A DNA stretch of 61,871 nt, taken from positions 1-61,871 of the forward strand of contig CAYOZL010000007.1 of the NCBI GenBank assembly GCA_964408435.1. The letters are read 5' to 3'. Numbering within the stretch: position 1 is the stretch's first letter; the number at the start of each line of letters is the position of its first letter. Of the stretch, positions 53,462-61,800 are shown piece after piece. The stretch is from CAYOZL01 sp964408435. GTDB taxonomy: Bacteria; Bdellovibrionota_C; UBA2361; SZUA-149; CAYOZL01. The position numbers were made by a program, and so were the translations under genes. The notes under the pieces were generated by a model that did no database searches, was not told the DNA's origin, and saw only the letters and a program-made list of their open reading frames with translations.

Positions 53462-53556
53462 TTGACGTAGCCTAATTCTTAGTAGGCTGCTTTGCCGCTA
53501 AGTTTACTAAAAATCAATCTACGTCAACTAATATTGTTTCCCGCTGCGCTCGGCAT
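53456..53556 (+). repeat. Stop-codon hairpin element, copy D
   Basis: TATTAGTTGACGTAG (53456-53470) pairs perfectly over 15 bases with CTACGTCAACTAATA (53519-53533). The inner hairpin CTTAG-GGC/GCC-CTAAG is at 53478-53502, and TTTACTAAAAATCAA precedes the 3' arm. The tail TTGTTTCCCGCTGCGCTCGG...CAT ends at 53556. Against copy C, paired positions differ in a compensated way (GACTCAG/CTGAGTC versus GACGTAG/CTACGTC). The stop TAG (53459-53461) of the lipoprotein lies in the left arm. Confidence 0.85.
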
Positions 53557-53573
53557 TAAGATTAATTTTTTGT

Positions 53574-53957
53574 CTAAGTCTTCTTGTTTAGATCTTTTTT
53601 ATAAAGATTAATTATCGCAGCAGTATTATAATGAGCAATGTTCTCTATTTGTTTTAATTGTTTTTTCAATATTACTCTATTTAGTCTAGCTAAGAGCTTT
53701 TTAGCGTTATAAATAACTGCTCCTATATACTTTCTATGAGATTTCTTAACTGATAACTCCTTATCAAAATTGGAGTGAGAGCATAAGCTTCTTAGAATTT
53801 CAGTGCTTTTTTTATCTAAGACAGTATCTTTTCCGATTAAGGAAATATCAATTTTAGTAATTTTATCTATTTCGTCTTGATTGTAGTTATTAGAGTTTTC
53901 TAGCCTCTGTTTTAGTGCTGTTTTAGCTTGTGATAGAATTTTCTCGTTCATTGCCAT
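53574..53957 (-). CDS. Small basic helical protein, paralogue of the divergent neighbour
   Basis: A 127-residue Lys/Asn-rich protein with no signal peptide or membrane helix. Its C-terminal half (KKSHRKYIGAVIYNAKKLL to IENIAHYNTAAI) matches the middle of the divergent neighbour in order and spacing (SSHRKVIGPVVSTLKKLI to FQENLVRHLN). A SHR-x-IG-xx...KKL...QxxxxxHxN pattern of this kind is seen in proteins next to glycosyltransferases. The two starts are 33 bases apart. The role is inferred from context only. Confidence 0.68.
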   Translation of the reverse strand: MAMNEKILSQAKTALKQRLENSNNYNQDEIDKITKIDISLIGKDTVLDKKSTEILRSLCSHSNFDKELSVKKSHRKYIGAVIYNAKKLLARLNRVILKKQLKQIENIAHYNTAAIINLYKKDLNKKT

Positions 53958-53990
53958 ATTACTAAATTATAATATACAATTAGCTGTAAT

Positions 53991-54530
53991 ATGGAAATAC
54001 CACTAAAAAAAGACGGCAAGCCAGATATTAATAAGCTTATGCAGCTGATTCAAGCTGATGTAGAAAAGTCTGTTAAAGAAAATGGTTATACAATGCCAAC
54101 GTTTATTCCTAAGCGAGTAGAGCAAGAGAATCTGGAGTCAATTAAATCTTGTGAATCTTTGAAATATTTAAATCATAATTGGAATGACTGGAGCATTACC
54201 CCAAAGTTTAGCTCTCATCGTAAGGTTATAGGGCCAGTAGTCTCAACTTTAAAAAAATTAATAAACAAAGTATTTAAAAATAATTTAAATGGATACTTTA
54301 AAAAAGAGTTAGCATTTCAAGAGAATTTAGTAAGGCATTTAAATAACTCTTCTAAATACGTTGATGATAGCCAGTCTAAAATCTTTTGGTCATTAATTGA
54401 TAAAGTAGATACTGATATAAAAATGGTTAATCAAAGAAATGATGAATTGTTCTCAAATTTGATTGATGAGATGGATAATTTGAAACAAAGAATTGTAGAG
54501 CTAGAAGCAAAGTCTGGAAAAAATAAATAA
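53991..54530 (+). CDS. Glycan-cluster associated helical protein, paralogue of 53574-53957
   Basis: A 179-residue protein. Residues about 75-120 carry the SHRKVIGPVV...FQENLVRHLN motif shared with the divergent gene. The C-terminal third is a coiled coil (NQRNDELFSNLIDEMDNLKQ). The N-terminus (EIPLKKDGKPDINKLMQLIQ) is amphipathic. It is 4 bases before the GT4 glycosyltransferase gene and probably acts with it in surface-sugar assembly, an inference from position and motif. Confidence 0.7.
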   Translation: MEIPLKKDGKPDINKLMQLIQADVEKSVKENGYTMPTFIPKRVEQENLESIKSCESLKYLNHNWNDWSITPKFSSHRKVIGPVVSTLKKLINKVFKNNLNGYFKKELAFQENLVRHLNNSSKYVDDSQSKIFWSLIDKVDTDIKMVNQRNDELFSNLIDEMDNLKQRIVELEAKSGKNK

Positions 54531-54534
54531 GCGA

Positions 54535-55590
54535 TTGTCTAAAGAACTAAATATATTAGTACTAAGTGTGCAAGTTCCATTTACTAGTGGGGGTGCAGAG
54601 CTTTTAGTTTCAGAATTAGTAAAGAATTTAAAAGCTAGTGGCCATAAAGTAGATTTAGTGCAAGTTCCTTTTTCTGCTTTACCTAAAACTAATATTTTAA
54701 AACAAATGTCAATTTGGTCTTCATTAGATTTAACAAAGTTTTCTGGTAGGAATGTTGATTTAGTAATTTGTAATAAATTTCCTAATTACTTAGTTAATCA
54801 CAAGAATAAAGTTTGTTGGTTAATTCATCAGCATAGGCAAGCTTATGAGCTATACGGTACAAGGTTTGGAGATTTTGAATTTAACGATGATGACCAAGCA
54901 TTAAGAGAAATAATAAGAAATGCTGATGCTAAATTAAATGAATGCAAAAAGGTTTACACTATTTCAAGTAATGTTTCTAAACGCTTAAAAGAGTTTAACT
55001 CTATTGATTCTGAAGTTTTAATGCCACCACTGCCTTACGGAAATAAGTATAGGAAAGGGAACAAAGGTAATTATATTCTTAGTGTTGGAAGAATTTGCAG
55101 TATTAAAAGAATTGATTTGATGCTTGAAGCCATGTCTAAAGTGGATGCGAGCTTAAGTCTTAAAATAGTAGGCTCAAGCGATGAACCAGCAATAGAGAAT
55201 TATTTAAAATCAATAGTTAAAAAGCACAACATTGAGCAAAGAGTAGAATTTTTAGGTCGGGTAAGTGATGAAGATTTACTTGAATATTATGCAAATTGTT
55301 TTGCTGTATATTATGCACCTTATGATGAGGATTATGGATTTGTAACTCTTGAAGCAATTAAATCAGGTAAGATTGTAGTTACTGCAGAAGATAGTGGGGG
55401 AGTATTATCTTTTATAACTAATGCCGAGAATGGTTTAGTTCTTAAAGCAGAGCCAGAAGAAATTTCAGCTGGATTTAATTCTTTATTGGACTCAGCTCTT
55501 TATGATAGGCTAACTAAAAATGTCTTAGAATATAAAATTCAAGATAATACTTGGGATGAGGTTCTTAGCAAATTAACTAAGAGTTATTAA
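54535..55590 (+). CDS. GT4-family glycosyltransferase
   Basis: A 351-residue GT-B enzyme, group 1/GT4, likely building cell-surface glycans. The N-terminal domain has LSVQVPFTSGGAELLVSELVK; the C-terminal nucleotide-sugar domain has ILSVGRICSIKRIDLMLEA and the E-x7-E motif in DEDYGFVTLEAI. The start is TTG at 54535, 4 bases after the upstream stop. Substrate and linkage cannot be told from sequence. It is a lone transferase, not a large O-antigen locus. Confidence 0.88.
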   Translation: MSKELNILVLSVQVPFTSGGAELLVSELVKNLKASGHKVDLVQVPFSALPKTNILKQMSIWSSLDLTKFSGRNVDLVICNKFPNYLVNHKNKVCWLIHQHRQAYELYGTRFGDFEFNDDDQALREIIRNADAKLNECKKVYTISSNVSKRLKEFNSIDSEVLMPPLPYGNKYRKGNKGNYILSVGRICSIKRIDLMLEAMSKVDASLSLKIVGSSDEPAIENYLKSIVKKHNIEQRVEFLGRVSDEDLLEYYANCFAVYYAPYDEDYGFVTLEAIKSGKIVVTAEDSGGVLSFITNAENGLVLKAEPEEISAGFNSLLDSALYDRLTKNVLEYKIQDNTWDEVLSKLTKSY

Positions 55591-55611
55591 GGAAGTAAAA
55601 AAAGAGAAGCA

Positions 55612-55818
55612 ATGGCTAAAGAGCAAATTACATTATCATTAAGCCCTGAATTACTAGAGGAGTTAAAGCAAACAGCTGCTAGAACTAATCAAAGTTTAAG
55701 TTCAGTAATTGAAGCTTATCTTTGCGCTAATTCCCTATCTGGTAGAACGACAATAGAAAAAGCTCTAGAAATTGCTCAAGAACTAAAAGAAGAAGTTTCT
55801 AAGTCTTCAGATAAATAG
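55612..55818 (+). CDS. Ribbon-helix-helix DNA-binding protein
   Basis: A 68-residue RHH protein: the beta strand EQITLSLSP is followed by two helices (LLEELKQTAARTNQS, SSVIEAYL) and a short helical tail. Such proteins bind DNA as dimers, as antitoxins or repressors. No toxin gene lies on either side, so an orphan regulator is more likely. It follows the GT4 gene by 21 bases and precedes dnaG. Confidence 0.75.
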   Translation: MAKEQITLSLSPELLEELKQTAARTNQSLSSVIEAYLCANSLSGRTTIEKALEIAQELKEEVSKSSDK

Positions 55819-55885
55819 AACTATTTTCTATTACTTTATCTATAATTTTCATCTTGTTTTGCTTTGTCTTAACATAAGCTAAATT

Positions 55886-57784
55886 ATGCCTATGGCTTAT
55901 CCAAAAGAAGTATTAAACCAAATTAGAGATAAATCTAGTATCGCTGATTTAGCCACTGAACTTACAGACTTAAAACCTAGTGGTGCAAACTTAGTAGGTC
56001 TTAGCCCTTTTCAAACTGAAAAAACTCCTTCCTTTTATATCTACGATGGAAGTAAAAAATTTAAATGTTTCTCTTCAGGGAAGTCTGGCAGTGTTTTTGA
56101 TTTTGTAATGGAAACAAGAGGCTTTAGTTTTCCTGAAGCAGTAGAGTTTTTAGCTGATAAGAACGGAATAGAGCTTAAAAAAACTAATTATAAAAATGAT
56201 AATTCAAAAGAAATTCTAAAAGTCTTAGAACAAGCAAACCTGCTTTTTCAAAAAGAATTAAAAACTTCAAAATTATCTAAGAGCTATCTTGAATCTAGAG
56301 GTTTTAACTCTTCTATTGTAAATAAATATTCATTAGGATACGCACCAGATAGTTGGGACTTTATTATTAAGTCTATAAAATCTGAATTTATAAAGACCTC
56401 AGGTTTAGTGAAAAGTAAAGATGGTAAACGCTACTACGATGTTTTTAGAAATAGATTGATTTTTCCTATTAAGTCTAAGCAAGGTCATGTAATTGCTTTT
56501 GGTGGCAGGGCTTTAAGTAAGGAAGAAAAAGGCCCTAAGTATCTAAATTCTCCTGAAAGCCCTGTTTATGAAAAAAGAAAAGTTCTCTACGGTTTATTTG
56601 AAGGTCTAGAGTCTATTAGGCTTAAAAAATCAGTATATATAGTTGAAGGCTACTTTGATGTAATGGCAATGGCTAAAAAAGGCTTTGCCAATACAGTTGC
56701 AAGTTGTGGAACTGCTTTTGGTAAAGACCATGCAAGTCAGCTAACAAAACTAGCTTCAAAAGTTATTGTTGTATTCGATTCCGATAAAGCAGGCAGGAAA
56801 GCTGCGGGAAGGTCTTTTGAGTCTTTTTTAAACTCTGGTCTAGAGTCCTTTGGGGTTTTACTTCCTGAAGGAGAGGATCCAGATACTTTTTGTGCAAAAA
56901 ATTCATTTTCAAAAGTAGAAACTTATTTCAATGATAATATGAAGCTACTTTTTGATTTTTTTGTTTTATCTAATGCTGAAGAGATTGCTGTAAAAGATAA
57001 TGATGAAAAAAAGTTTAGATTTGAAGATATTGCTCACTTAAATCCTGCAAGTAAAGGGGAGCTATCGAAAAGAGTTCTTAAAGTCTTAACTAAGGTTATT
57101 AATTCTGTTGAAAGAGAAGCTTTTATAAATAGGTTCTCTGAAATAGCTAAAGTAAAACTATCTTCAGCAAGAGAAGTTTATAGTAAGGAGCACCAGTATA
57201 GCGCTAAGTATAATCGATACGCTCAAGAAGTATCTAAGAACTCAGTGCGAAGAGCTCCTAATAAGACAGATTCTAATGAAGATAACTCTAGGAAAGAAAG
57301 TACTAAAAAATTAAGCAAAACCTTAGAGAGATACATTAAGCAGTTACTATCTTCTGTTCTATCTGAGCCAACAATCATTCCAACTGTAGTCTCAACTGAT
57401 TCTTTCTTTAATCCAGATATTATCTCAGATGCTATGGCTAATAATGTTAAAAACTTATTAAACGATTTGAGTGAAAAAGGTTTTAGTGGTCTTTCCGCTG
57501 AAGATAGAAATACTACTAGAGCTCAGCATAATATGGCAGTGGCTAGTTTAGAAAAATATGGCTTTAGCCCAAAAGATTATATTAAAGAGTCTTATCGCCA
57601 GTTAGATTTAGGCGGAATAGATTATGAAAACTTTGCCTCAGAGGTGAAAAAAGTAGGATCTAGATTAAGTCTAAAATCTGAAATAGAAAAAATAAGAGAA
57701 CAGGAAGTAAACTCTGAAGATATAGAAAAACTTGCTCAACAAAAGTTATTAAAAAAGCGCGAAGCCCTAAAGCGTTCGCGCTGA
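55886..57784 (+). CDS. dnaG: DNA primase DnaG with a degenerate zinc site
   Basis: Makes RNA primers at the replication fork. The 632-residue protein has the N-terminal zinc-ribbon region, the TOPRIM core (VYIVEGYFDVMA near 255, VVFDSDKAGRKA near 300) and a C-terminal helicase-binding domain. In the N-terminal domain, the positions of the four zinc ligands Cys40-His43-Cys61-Cys64 are Ser40, Gln43, Cys61 and Ser64. The surrounding SPFQTEKTPSF and KCFSSGKSG otherwise keep the fold. The primase catalytic residues remain. The last codons of the gene form a hairpin that would end the convergent transcript. Confidence 0.95.
   Translation: MPMAYPKEVLNQIRDKSSIADLATELTDLKPSGANLVGLSPFQTEKTPSFYIYDGSKKFKCFSSGKSGSVFDFVMETRGFSFPEAVEFLADKNGIELKKTNYKNDNSKEILKVLEQANLLFQKELKTSKLSKSYLESRGFNSSIVNKYSLGYAPDSWDFIIKSIKSEFIKTSGLVKSKDGKRYYDVFRNRLIFPIKSKQGHVIAFGGRALSKEEKGPKYLNSPESPVYEKRKVLYGLFEGLESIRLKKSVYIVEGYFDVMAMAKKGFANTVASCGTAFGKDHASQLTKLASKVIVVFDSDKAGRKAAGRSFESFLNSGLESFGVLLPEGEDPDTFCAKNSFSKVETYFNDNMKLLFDFFVLSNAEEIAVKDNDEKKFRFEDIAHLNPASKGELSKRVLKVLTKVINSVEREAFINRFSEIAKVKLSSAREVYSKEHQYSAKYNRYAQEVSKNSVRRAPNKTDSNEDNSRKESTKKLSKTLERYIKQLLSSVLSEPTIIPTVVSTDSFFNPDIISDAMANNVKNLLNDLSEKGFSGLSAEDRNTTRAQHNMAVASLEKYGFSPKDYIKESYRQLDLGGIDYENFASEVKKVGSRLSLKSEIEKIREQEVNSEDIEKLAQQKLLKKREALKRSR
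57750..57782 (-). terminator. Terminator for the MscS-type gene embedded in the dnaG 3' end
   Basis: AGCGCGAA (57756-57763) and TTCGCGCT (57775-57782) form an 8-base stem with an 11-base loop. On the minus strand it is followed by TTTTTTAATAACTTTT, a good rho-independent T-run. It lies in the final codons of dnaG on the opposite strand. It is about 28 bases past the stop of the MscS-type gene. Confidence 0.65.
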
Positions 57785-57809
57785 TCTAATTCAATAATAT
57801 ATCGCTATA

Positions 57810-58964
57810 CTACTTTGTTATCTTGCTAGCCCAAGAGTCTGCAACTTGCTTTGCAGCATCTCTTCCACCAAGACCAAATGCTAATGCAACAGCAATTGCA
57901 ACAGCACCAATAGTGCAACCAAATGCCATATTAACTATGTTATCTGCAAGTCCCATTGACTTTAAGCCCATAGCTAAAACTAAGCCTAGGATTGCAATTC
58001 TAGCAACTCCAGCTAAGCCTTTATTGCCACTTGCAGACAGTTTTGCGTGAGCAAAAGTGCTTAGGAAATTACCTATTACAAGAATAACGCCACCAACTAA
58101 GATTCCACCGCCAAACTCTAATACTTTAGAGAAGATATTACTTACAATATCAATTCCAAGAGTTTCAACAGCAGCAACTGAAGCAGTTAGCATTGAGAAG
58201 AACATAATTGCTCCACCAATTAATTTAGTTGGAGTAAAAGAAGCATTAAACATATTTTGAAGACCAAGTTTTTCTGGCATTGCATCTATGTTCATTCCTT
58301 CTAGTAGTCCTGTAAGCATAAAAACTACAAACTTTGTTACAAAGTAAGTAACTAATAAAATAATACCTGCTCCTACAATGTTAGGAACTGCAGACATTAA
58401 ATCATTAATCATTTTTGATGCAGGCTCAGTAATTGCTGGTATGTCTAGCACACCTAAAGCAGCAACTACGATTGGAAGTAAAACACCACCAAAAATAAAA
58501 GCACTACCAAATTTTGAAATTTTAATTTCATCATTTCCAGTCTTAAGTGCTAATTGCTCATCTACTTTTCCTAAGGCAACACCTGTTAGCTCAGAGACTA
58601 TTTTAGCAATAATCCAACCAGCGTAAGCTACAACTCCAGCACCAATAATTTTAGGAACGGCTGCTAAGAACTGACTAAGCATTTTTTCTAATGGTTCTAA
58701 AACATTAGTTAACCCAAAGTGTTGCAACACTGCTATTAAAACAAAAATTGTCATAACAGCTTTAATTAATGAAGCTATTGGGCTTGATAAATCGTGTTTC
58801 TTTAGGAATGATACTTTGTTTAGTATTCTCTTAAAAATACCTGCAATAAACTTAACTATAATTAATCCAACGATTAAAATAGCTAGTCCAATTAAGGCAT
58901 GTCCTAATGTGCTAGAGCCAACAGGTCCTAGAACATTTGTAATATTTTGAATAAGTTCGTTCAT
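57810..58964 (-). CDS. Mechanosensitive-channel-like membrane protein (conserved TM helix)
   Basis: A 384-residue polytopic membrane protein with about eight hydrophobic helices, in two similar units (about 20-140 and 150-300: AAVPKIIGAGVVAYAGWIIAKI and SAVPNIVGAGIILLVTYFVTK). These repeats match the conserved TM helix unit found in MscS-related proteins. It ends with AFGLGGRDAAKQV, seen in the family. It lacks the beta domain of MscS, so channel activity is inferred. It stands alone between dnaG (convergent) and the sulfite reductase operon. Confidence 0.8.
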   Translation of the reverse strand: MNELIQNITNVLGPVGSSTLGHALIGLAILIVGLIIVKFIAGIFKRILNKVSFLKKHDLSSPIASLIKAVMTIFVLIAVLQHFGLTNVLEPLEKMLSQFLAAVPKIIGAGVVAYAGWIIAKIVSELTGVALGKVDEQLALKTGNDEIKISKFGSAFIFGGVLLPIVVAALGVLDIPAITEPASKMINDLMSAVPNIVGAGIILLVTYFVTKFVVFMLTGLLEGMNIDAMPEKLGLQNMFNASFTPTKLIGGAIMFFSMLTASVAAVETLGIDIVSNIFSKVLEFGGGILVGGVILVIGNFLSTFAHAKLSASGNKGLAGVARIAILGLVLAMGLKSMGLADNIVNMAFGCTIGAVAIAVALAFGLGGRDAAKQVADSWASKITK

Positions 58965-59020
58965 TATTCCCCTCTATAATTTATTTAATATAGAGTAGGA
59001 TATCTAGCAGGAGAGTCAAA

Positions 59021-59052
59021 AAAAAGGCCTTAGATTACTCTAAGGCCTTTTT
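59021..59052. terminator. Strong bidirectional terminator after the sulfite reductase gene
   Basis: AAAAAGGCCTTAGA (59021-59034) and TCTAAGGCCTTTTT (59039-59052) form a 14-base perfect stem with loop TTAC. T-rich or A-rich flanks on both sides let it work in both directions. It lies 34 bases after the end of the sulfite reductase gene and 57 before the MscS-type start, so it separates these two minus-strand units. Confidence 0.9.
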
Positions 59053-59085
59053 CGCGTTGTTTAAATAAACTAAAGAATTACAATT

Positions 59086-60924
59086 TTATTCACTAGAAAG
59101 GTAAGCTTTCACTTTAGTTTCCTTCTCCATTAATTCTTTTGTAGCTTCGTTATTTTTTAGAAAATCTAAAATCGCAGCTTCTCCGATTCTATGGTGGAAA
59201 GTTCCCATTTTTTCTTCGCCTTCTTTTTTCTCTTCGTAGTGTTTAAAAAGAGAATCAATAACTGTTGGTACTTGCTCTCTTGGAATAGAGCGCATGTAAG
59301 TTACACTTTTATCTTCTGAGTAAAGAGGTCTTCCTTGAGTTCTTCCATCTTCACTACCGAAAAGTCTAAGCTGATATCTATTAAGGCCTGTTCCAACTAA
59401 ACCAATAGTTTTAGTAGAGGGTCTAAAACACTGACGCTCACAACCTGTTATACCAATAGATTCTTCCATATCAGACCAACCCATTTCATCTAGCTTATCA
59501 ATCAAACCAGGCTCAAATTTTTCTGAGTCAGTATAAGTAAGTCTACAAGTATCTCTACCAACACAAGCTCCTGAAAGTGTGCGAAGCTTAGAGTAGCTCT
59601 TGCCATTTCTCTTTCCGTAACCGTAAGACTCTAGTTTCTTAACAAAGTCATCTTTTGCAGATTCATCAATGTTAGTAAAAAGTAAATCTTGGTTAGGAGT
59701 AATAACTAAATCATTTTTAAACTCTTCTAGAGTTTCTTTAACCATTGAGCTTAACTTTCCGTTTTCAGCTTCATCGCTTAGACGACCATTTTCAATAAAC
59801 GCACCGTATGCCCATTTGTCGTTTGATTCTTGTTTTGACCAACCATGGTGAAGCATTCTTTGACCAACATCTAAGCTAGTATTTGGCTTTTCTAACTTAA
59901 AGCCTACAACTTTTTCCATTTGTTCTCTGTACCAATCAGTACCTTTGGCTTTAATAACGTATTTAACTCTAGCCCATTTTCGGTTTTGTCTATCCCCCCA
60001 TTCTTTATGAACACTAACTACAGAGTCCATAACTTCTAGAAGTTTGTCTTCTCCAACAATACAAATTGGTTTTGCAAGAGTAGAAAGAGAAAGCTTACCG
60101 TTTTTCTCTCCTTGGCCACCACCTACATAAATTTGAAAGTTCTCTACTTTACCATTTTCGTAAATAGGAATAATTCCTAAATCGTTAGTTAGAGCTTCAG
60201 CACAGTTATCTTGAATAAACTTTCCAGTTTCCTGGTCTCTAGAAATTGCACCAAATGCAATTTTAAATTTTCTATTCAGTAGTTTGTTACCGTAATTAAA
60301 ACGCTTTGGTGGCTCTTGGCCTTCTTTTCTAATGTAGTTAGGATCAACTGCAAAGATTTTAATAAAAGGCTCATCGTCTAACTGAAAATAATCAGCAGCT
60401 TTAAAAGCCCAAGCATTCGCATTGAAGATATTTGAATAACGAGAAAGCGGGCAAGCCATTACATTTCTTGTGTTATCTCCACAACCATTTAAAGTTGAGT
60501 ATCCAGTGCTAGCAATTTCTTGCACTAGAGGAATCATGTCTTCTTTTTTAATCCAGTGATACTGAATATTTTGTCTAGTTGTAAGTCTATGAGAAGGCTT
60601 ACTTCTAGGGCCAGTTGTATATTTATTAGATATCGTATCTAGAATATTCCAAGCTTTTGAATCAAGTGGTCCTCCACCAGGAATAGTTACACGAACCATA
60701 TAATACCAATCTTTTTCACGACCAGTAGCAGCTCTATCAAATTCCATGTAGATTCCGTAAGACTTTGCAATTTGCTCACTTGCCCATTGAATATCAGGCT
60801 TCTGTGGTTCTTTAAAATCGTGCTCTAAGTCACCTATAAAGCCGTTAGAGTTTAGTTTATTGATTTCCTCTTTGCAGAGATCTTCGTCGGCTGTTTTGAA
60901 ATTTGGTTCAAATTTTTTGGGCAT
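59086..60924 (-). CDS. Ferredoxin-type nitrite/sulfite reductase (siroheme)
   Basis: Reduces sulfite to sulfide (or nitrite to ammonia) in one six-electron step. The 612-residue protein has two ferredoxin-like halves, NGCGDNTRNVMACPLS in the first, and the siroheme/4Fe-4S cluster ligands CVGRDTC and GCERQC in the second. The adjacent SUMT gene makes the siroheme precursor, and the Rrf2-type gene fits regulation of sulfur assimilation, so sulfite is the likelier substrate. The gene overlaps SUMT by 17 bases. Confidence 0.93.
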   Translation of the reverse strand: MPKKFEPNFKTADEDLCKEEINKLNSNGFIGDLEHDFKEPQKPDIQWASEQIAKSYGIYMEFDRAATGREKDWYYMVRVTIPGGGPLDSKAWNILDTISNKYTTGPRSKPSHRLTTRQNIQYHWIKKEDMIPLVQEIASTGYSTLNGCGDNTRNVMACPLSRYSNIFNANAWAFKAADYFQLDDEPFIKIFAVDPNYIRKEGQEPPKRFNYGNKLLNRKFKIAFGAISRDQETGKFIQDNCAEALTNDLGIIPIYENGKVENFQIYVGGGQGEKNGKLSLSTLAKPICIVGEDKLLEVMDSVVSVHKEWGDRQNRKWARVKYVIKAKGTDWYREQMEKVVGFKLEKPNTSLDVGQRMLHHGWSKQESNDKWAYGAFIENGRLSDEAENGKLSSMVKETLEEFKNDLVITPNQDLLFTNIDESAKDDFVKKLESYGYGKRNGKSYSKLRTLSGACVGRDTCRLTYTDSEKFEPGLIDKLDEMGWSDMEESIGITGCERQCFRPSTKTIGLVGTGLNRYQLRLFGSEDGRTQGRPLYSEDKSVTYMRSIPREQVPTVIDSLFKHYEEKKEGEEKMGTFHHRIGEAAILDFLKNNEATKELMEKETKVKAYLSSE

Positions 60925-61678
60925 ATTTATATTCCTCTTCTTTATTTTGTCCTACGGTTTGTTCTATAGTCTTAAAATTTTCTCTAGCAAAAGATGTTAC
61001 TTTTCCAATAATCCAAACTGCTGGTGCTTTTACCTTAGTAATAGAGCTAGCAACCTCATCTAAGTTTGAATAAGTAATTTTTTGATTCTCTAAAGTTCCA
61101 GATTGAATAAAACAACAAGGCTCTAATCTGTTTCTGCCAAGCTTAATAAGCTTTTGTGCAATTTTAACTCTGCTATTAATTCCCATTAGGATAATAAGAG
61201 TTTCAACTTCGTGGTATCTTTCCCAATGAATTTCATGGCCTTGTTGGCCTTGGCCAGTTACAACAGCAAAAGCTTGAGATACTCCTCTTGCAGTAAGAGG
61301 AATGTTATTTAGCCCTGCCAAGCTAGTAGCAGAGCTGATGCCTGGAATGTATTCGTATTCGCAGTTTAATTCTTTTAGGAATAAAATTTCTTCTAAGCCT
61401 CTTCCAAAAATATGTGGGTCGCCACCTTTAAGCCTAACAATTTTTTTATTAGACTTATGTAGCTTAATAAAAAGTTCAAAGATTTTAGCCTGACCTTGGT
61501 CTTGCTCGCCTGGAAGTTTACCTACGCTAATTAATTCAGCATTGCTCTCTTTGATAATCTCAGGATTAACTAAGCGGTCATATAAAATGATATCAGCAGT
61601 ATTGATTGCTTTATACGCTCTAAGGGTAAGTAAGTCTGCAGCGCCTGGGCCTGCTCCAACGATATAAAATTTAGCCAT
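60908..61678 (-). CDS. cobA: Uroporphyrinogen-III C-methyltransferase (SUMT)
   Basis: Methylates uroporphyrinogen III to precorrin-2, the precursor of siroheme. The 256-residue protein starts at the ATG 61676-61678 (FYIVGAGPGAADLLT); a longer frame to 61717 has no support. SAM-binding and family motifs are YDRLVNPEI, GGDPHIFGRG, PGISSATSLAG and IPLTARG. It lacks the dehydrogenase/chelatase domain of CysG. Its product feeds the sulfite reductase downstream in the same operon. Confidence 0.95.
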   Translation of the reverse strand: MAKFYIVGAGPGAADLLTLRAYKAINTADIILYDRLVNPEIIKESNAELISVGKLPGEQDQGQAKIFELFIKLHKSNKKIVRLKGGDPHIFGRGLEEILFLKELNCEYEYIPGISSATSLAGLNNIPLTARGVSQAFAVVTGQGQQGHEIHWERYHEVETLIILMGINSRVKIAQKLIKLGRNRLEPCCFIQSGTLENQKITYSNLDEVASSITKVKAPAVWIIGKVTSFARENFKTIEQTVGQNKEEEYKYAQKI

Positions 61679-61701
61679 AATCAAAAGTCTTTTACAGGCA
61701 G

Positions 61702-61727
61702 TTGACGTATCATACAAACTACGTTAA
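61702..61727. promoter_or_regulatory. Dyad upstream of SUMT
   Basis: TTGACGTA (61702-61709) and TACGTTAA (61720-61727) form an 8-pair dyad with one G-U across a 10-base spacer. It lies 24 bases upstream of the SUMT start in the divergent region. It may be an operator; TTGACG could also be a -35 box for the right-hand gene. Confidence 0.4.
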
Positions 61728-61736
61728 GTCTATAGA

Positions 61737-61761
61737 GGAAGTGTAGTTTAAACTGCATTCC
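61737..61761. promoter_or_regulatory. Palindromic operator candidate between SUMT and the Rrf2-type gene
   Basis: The centre AGTTTAAACT (61745-61754) is a perfect 10-base palindrome. The flanks GGAAGTGT and GCATTCC extend it imperfectly with one bulged base. Rrf2 regulators commonly bind such inverted sites next to their own genes. It sits centrally between the two divergent starts, so it could control both. Confidence 0.5.
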
Positions 61762-61800
61762 TGTTGTGTAGATTGAATTTAGCATTAACTAAAAGTAATT

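Noticed and set aside
55612..55818. RHH protein as half of a toxin-antitoxin system
   Set aside because: No toxin-like gene on either side; the next gene is dnaG.
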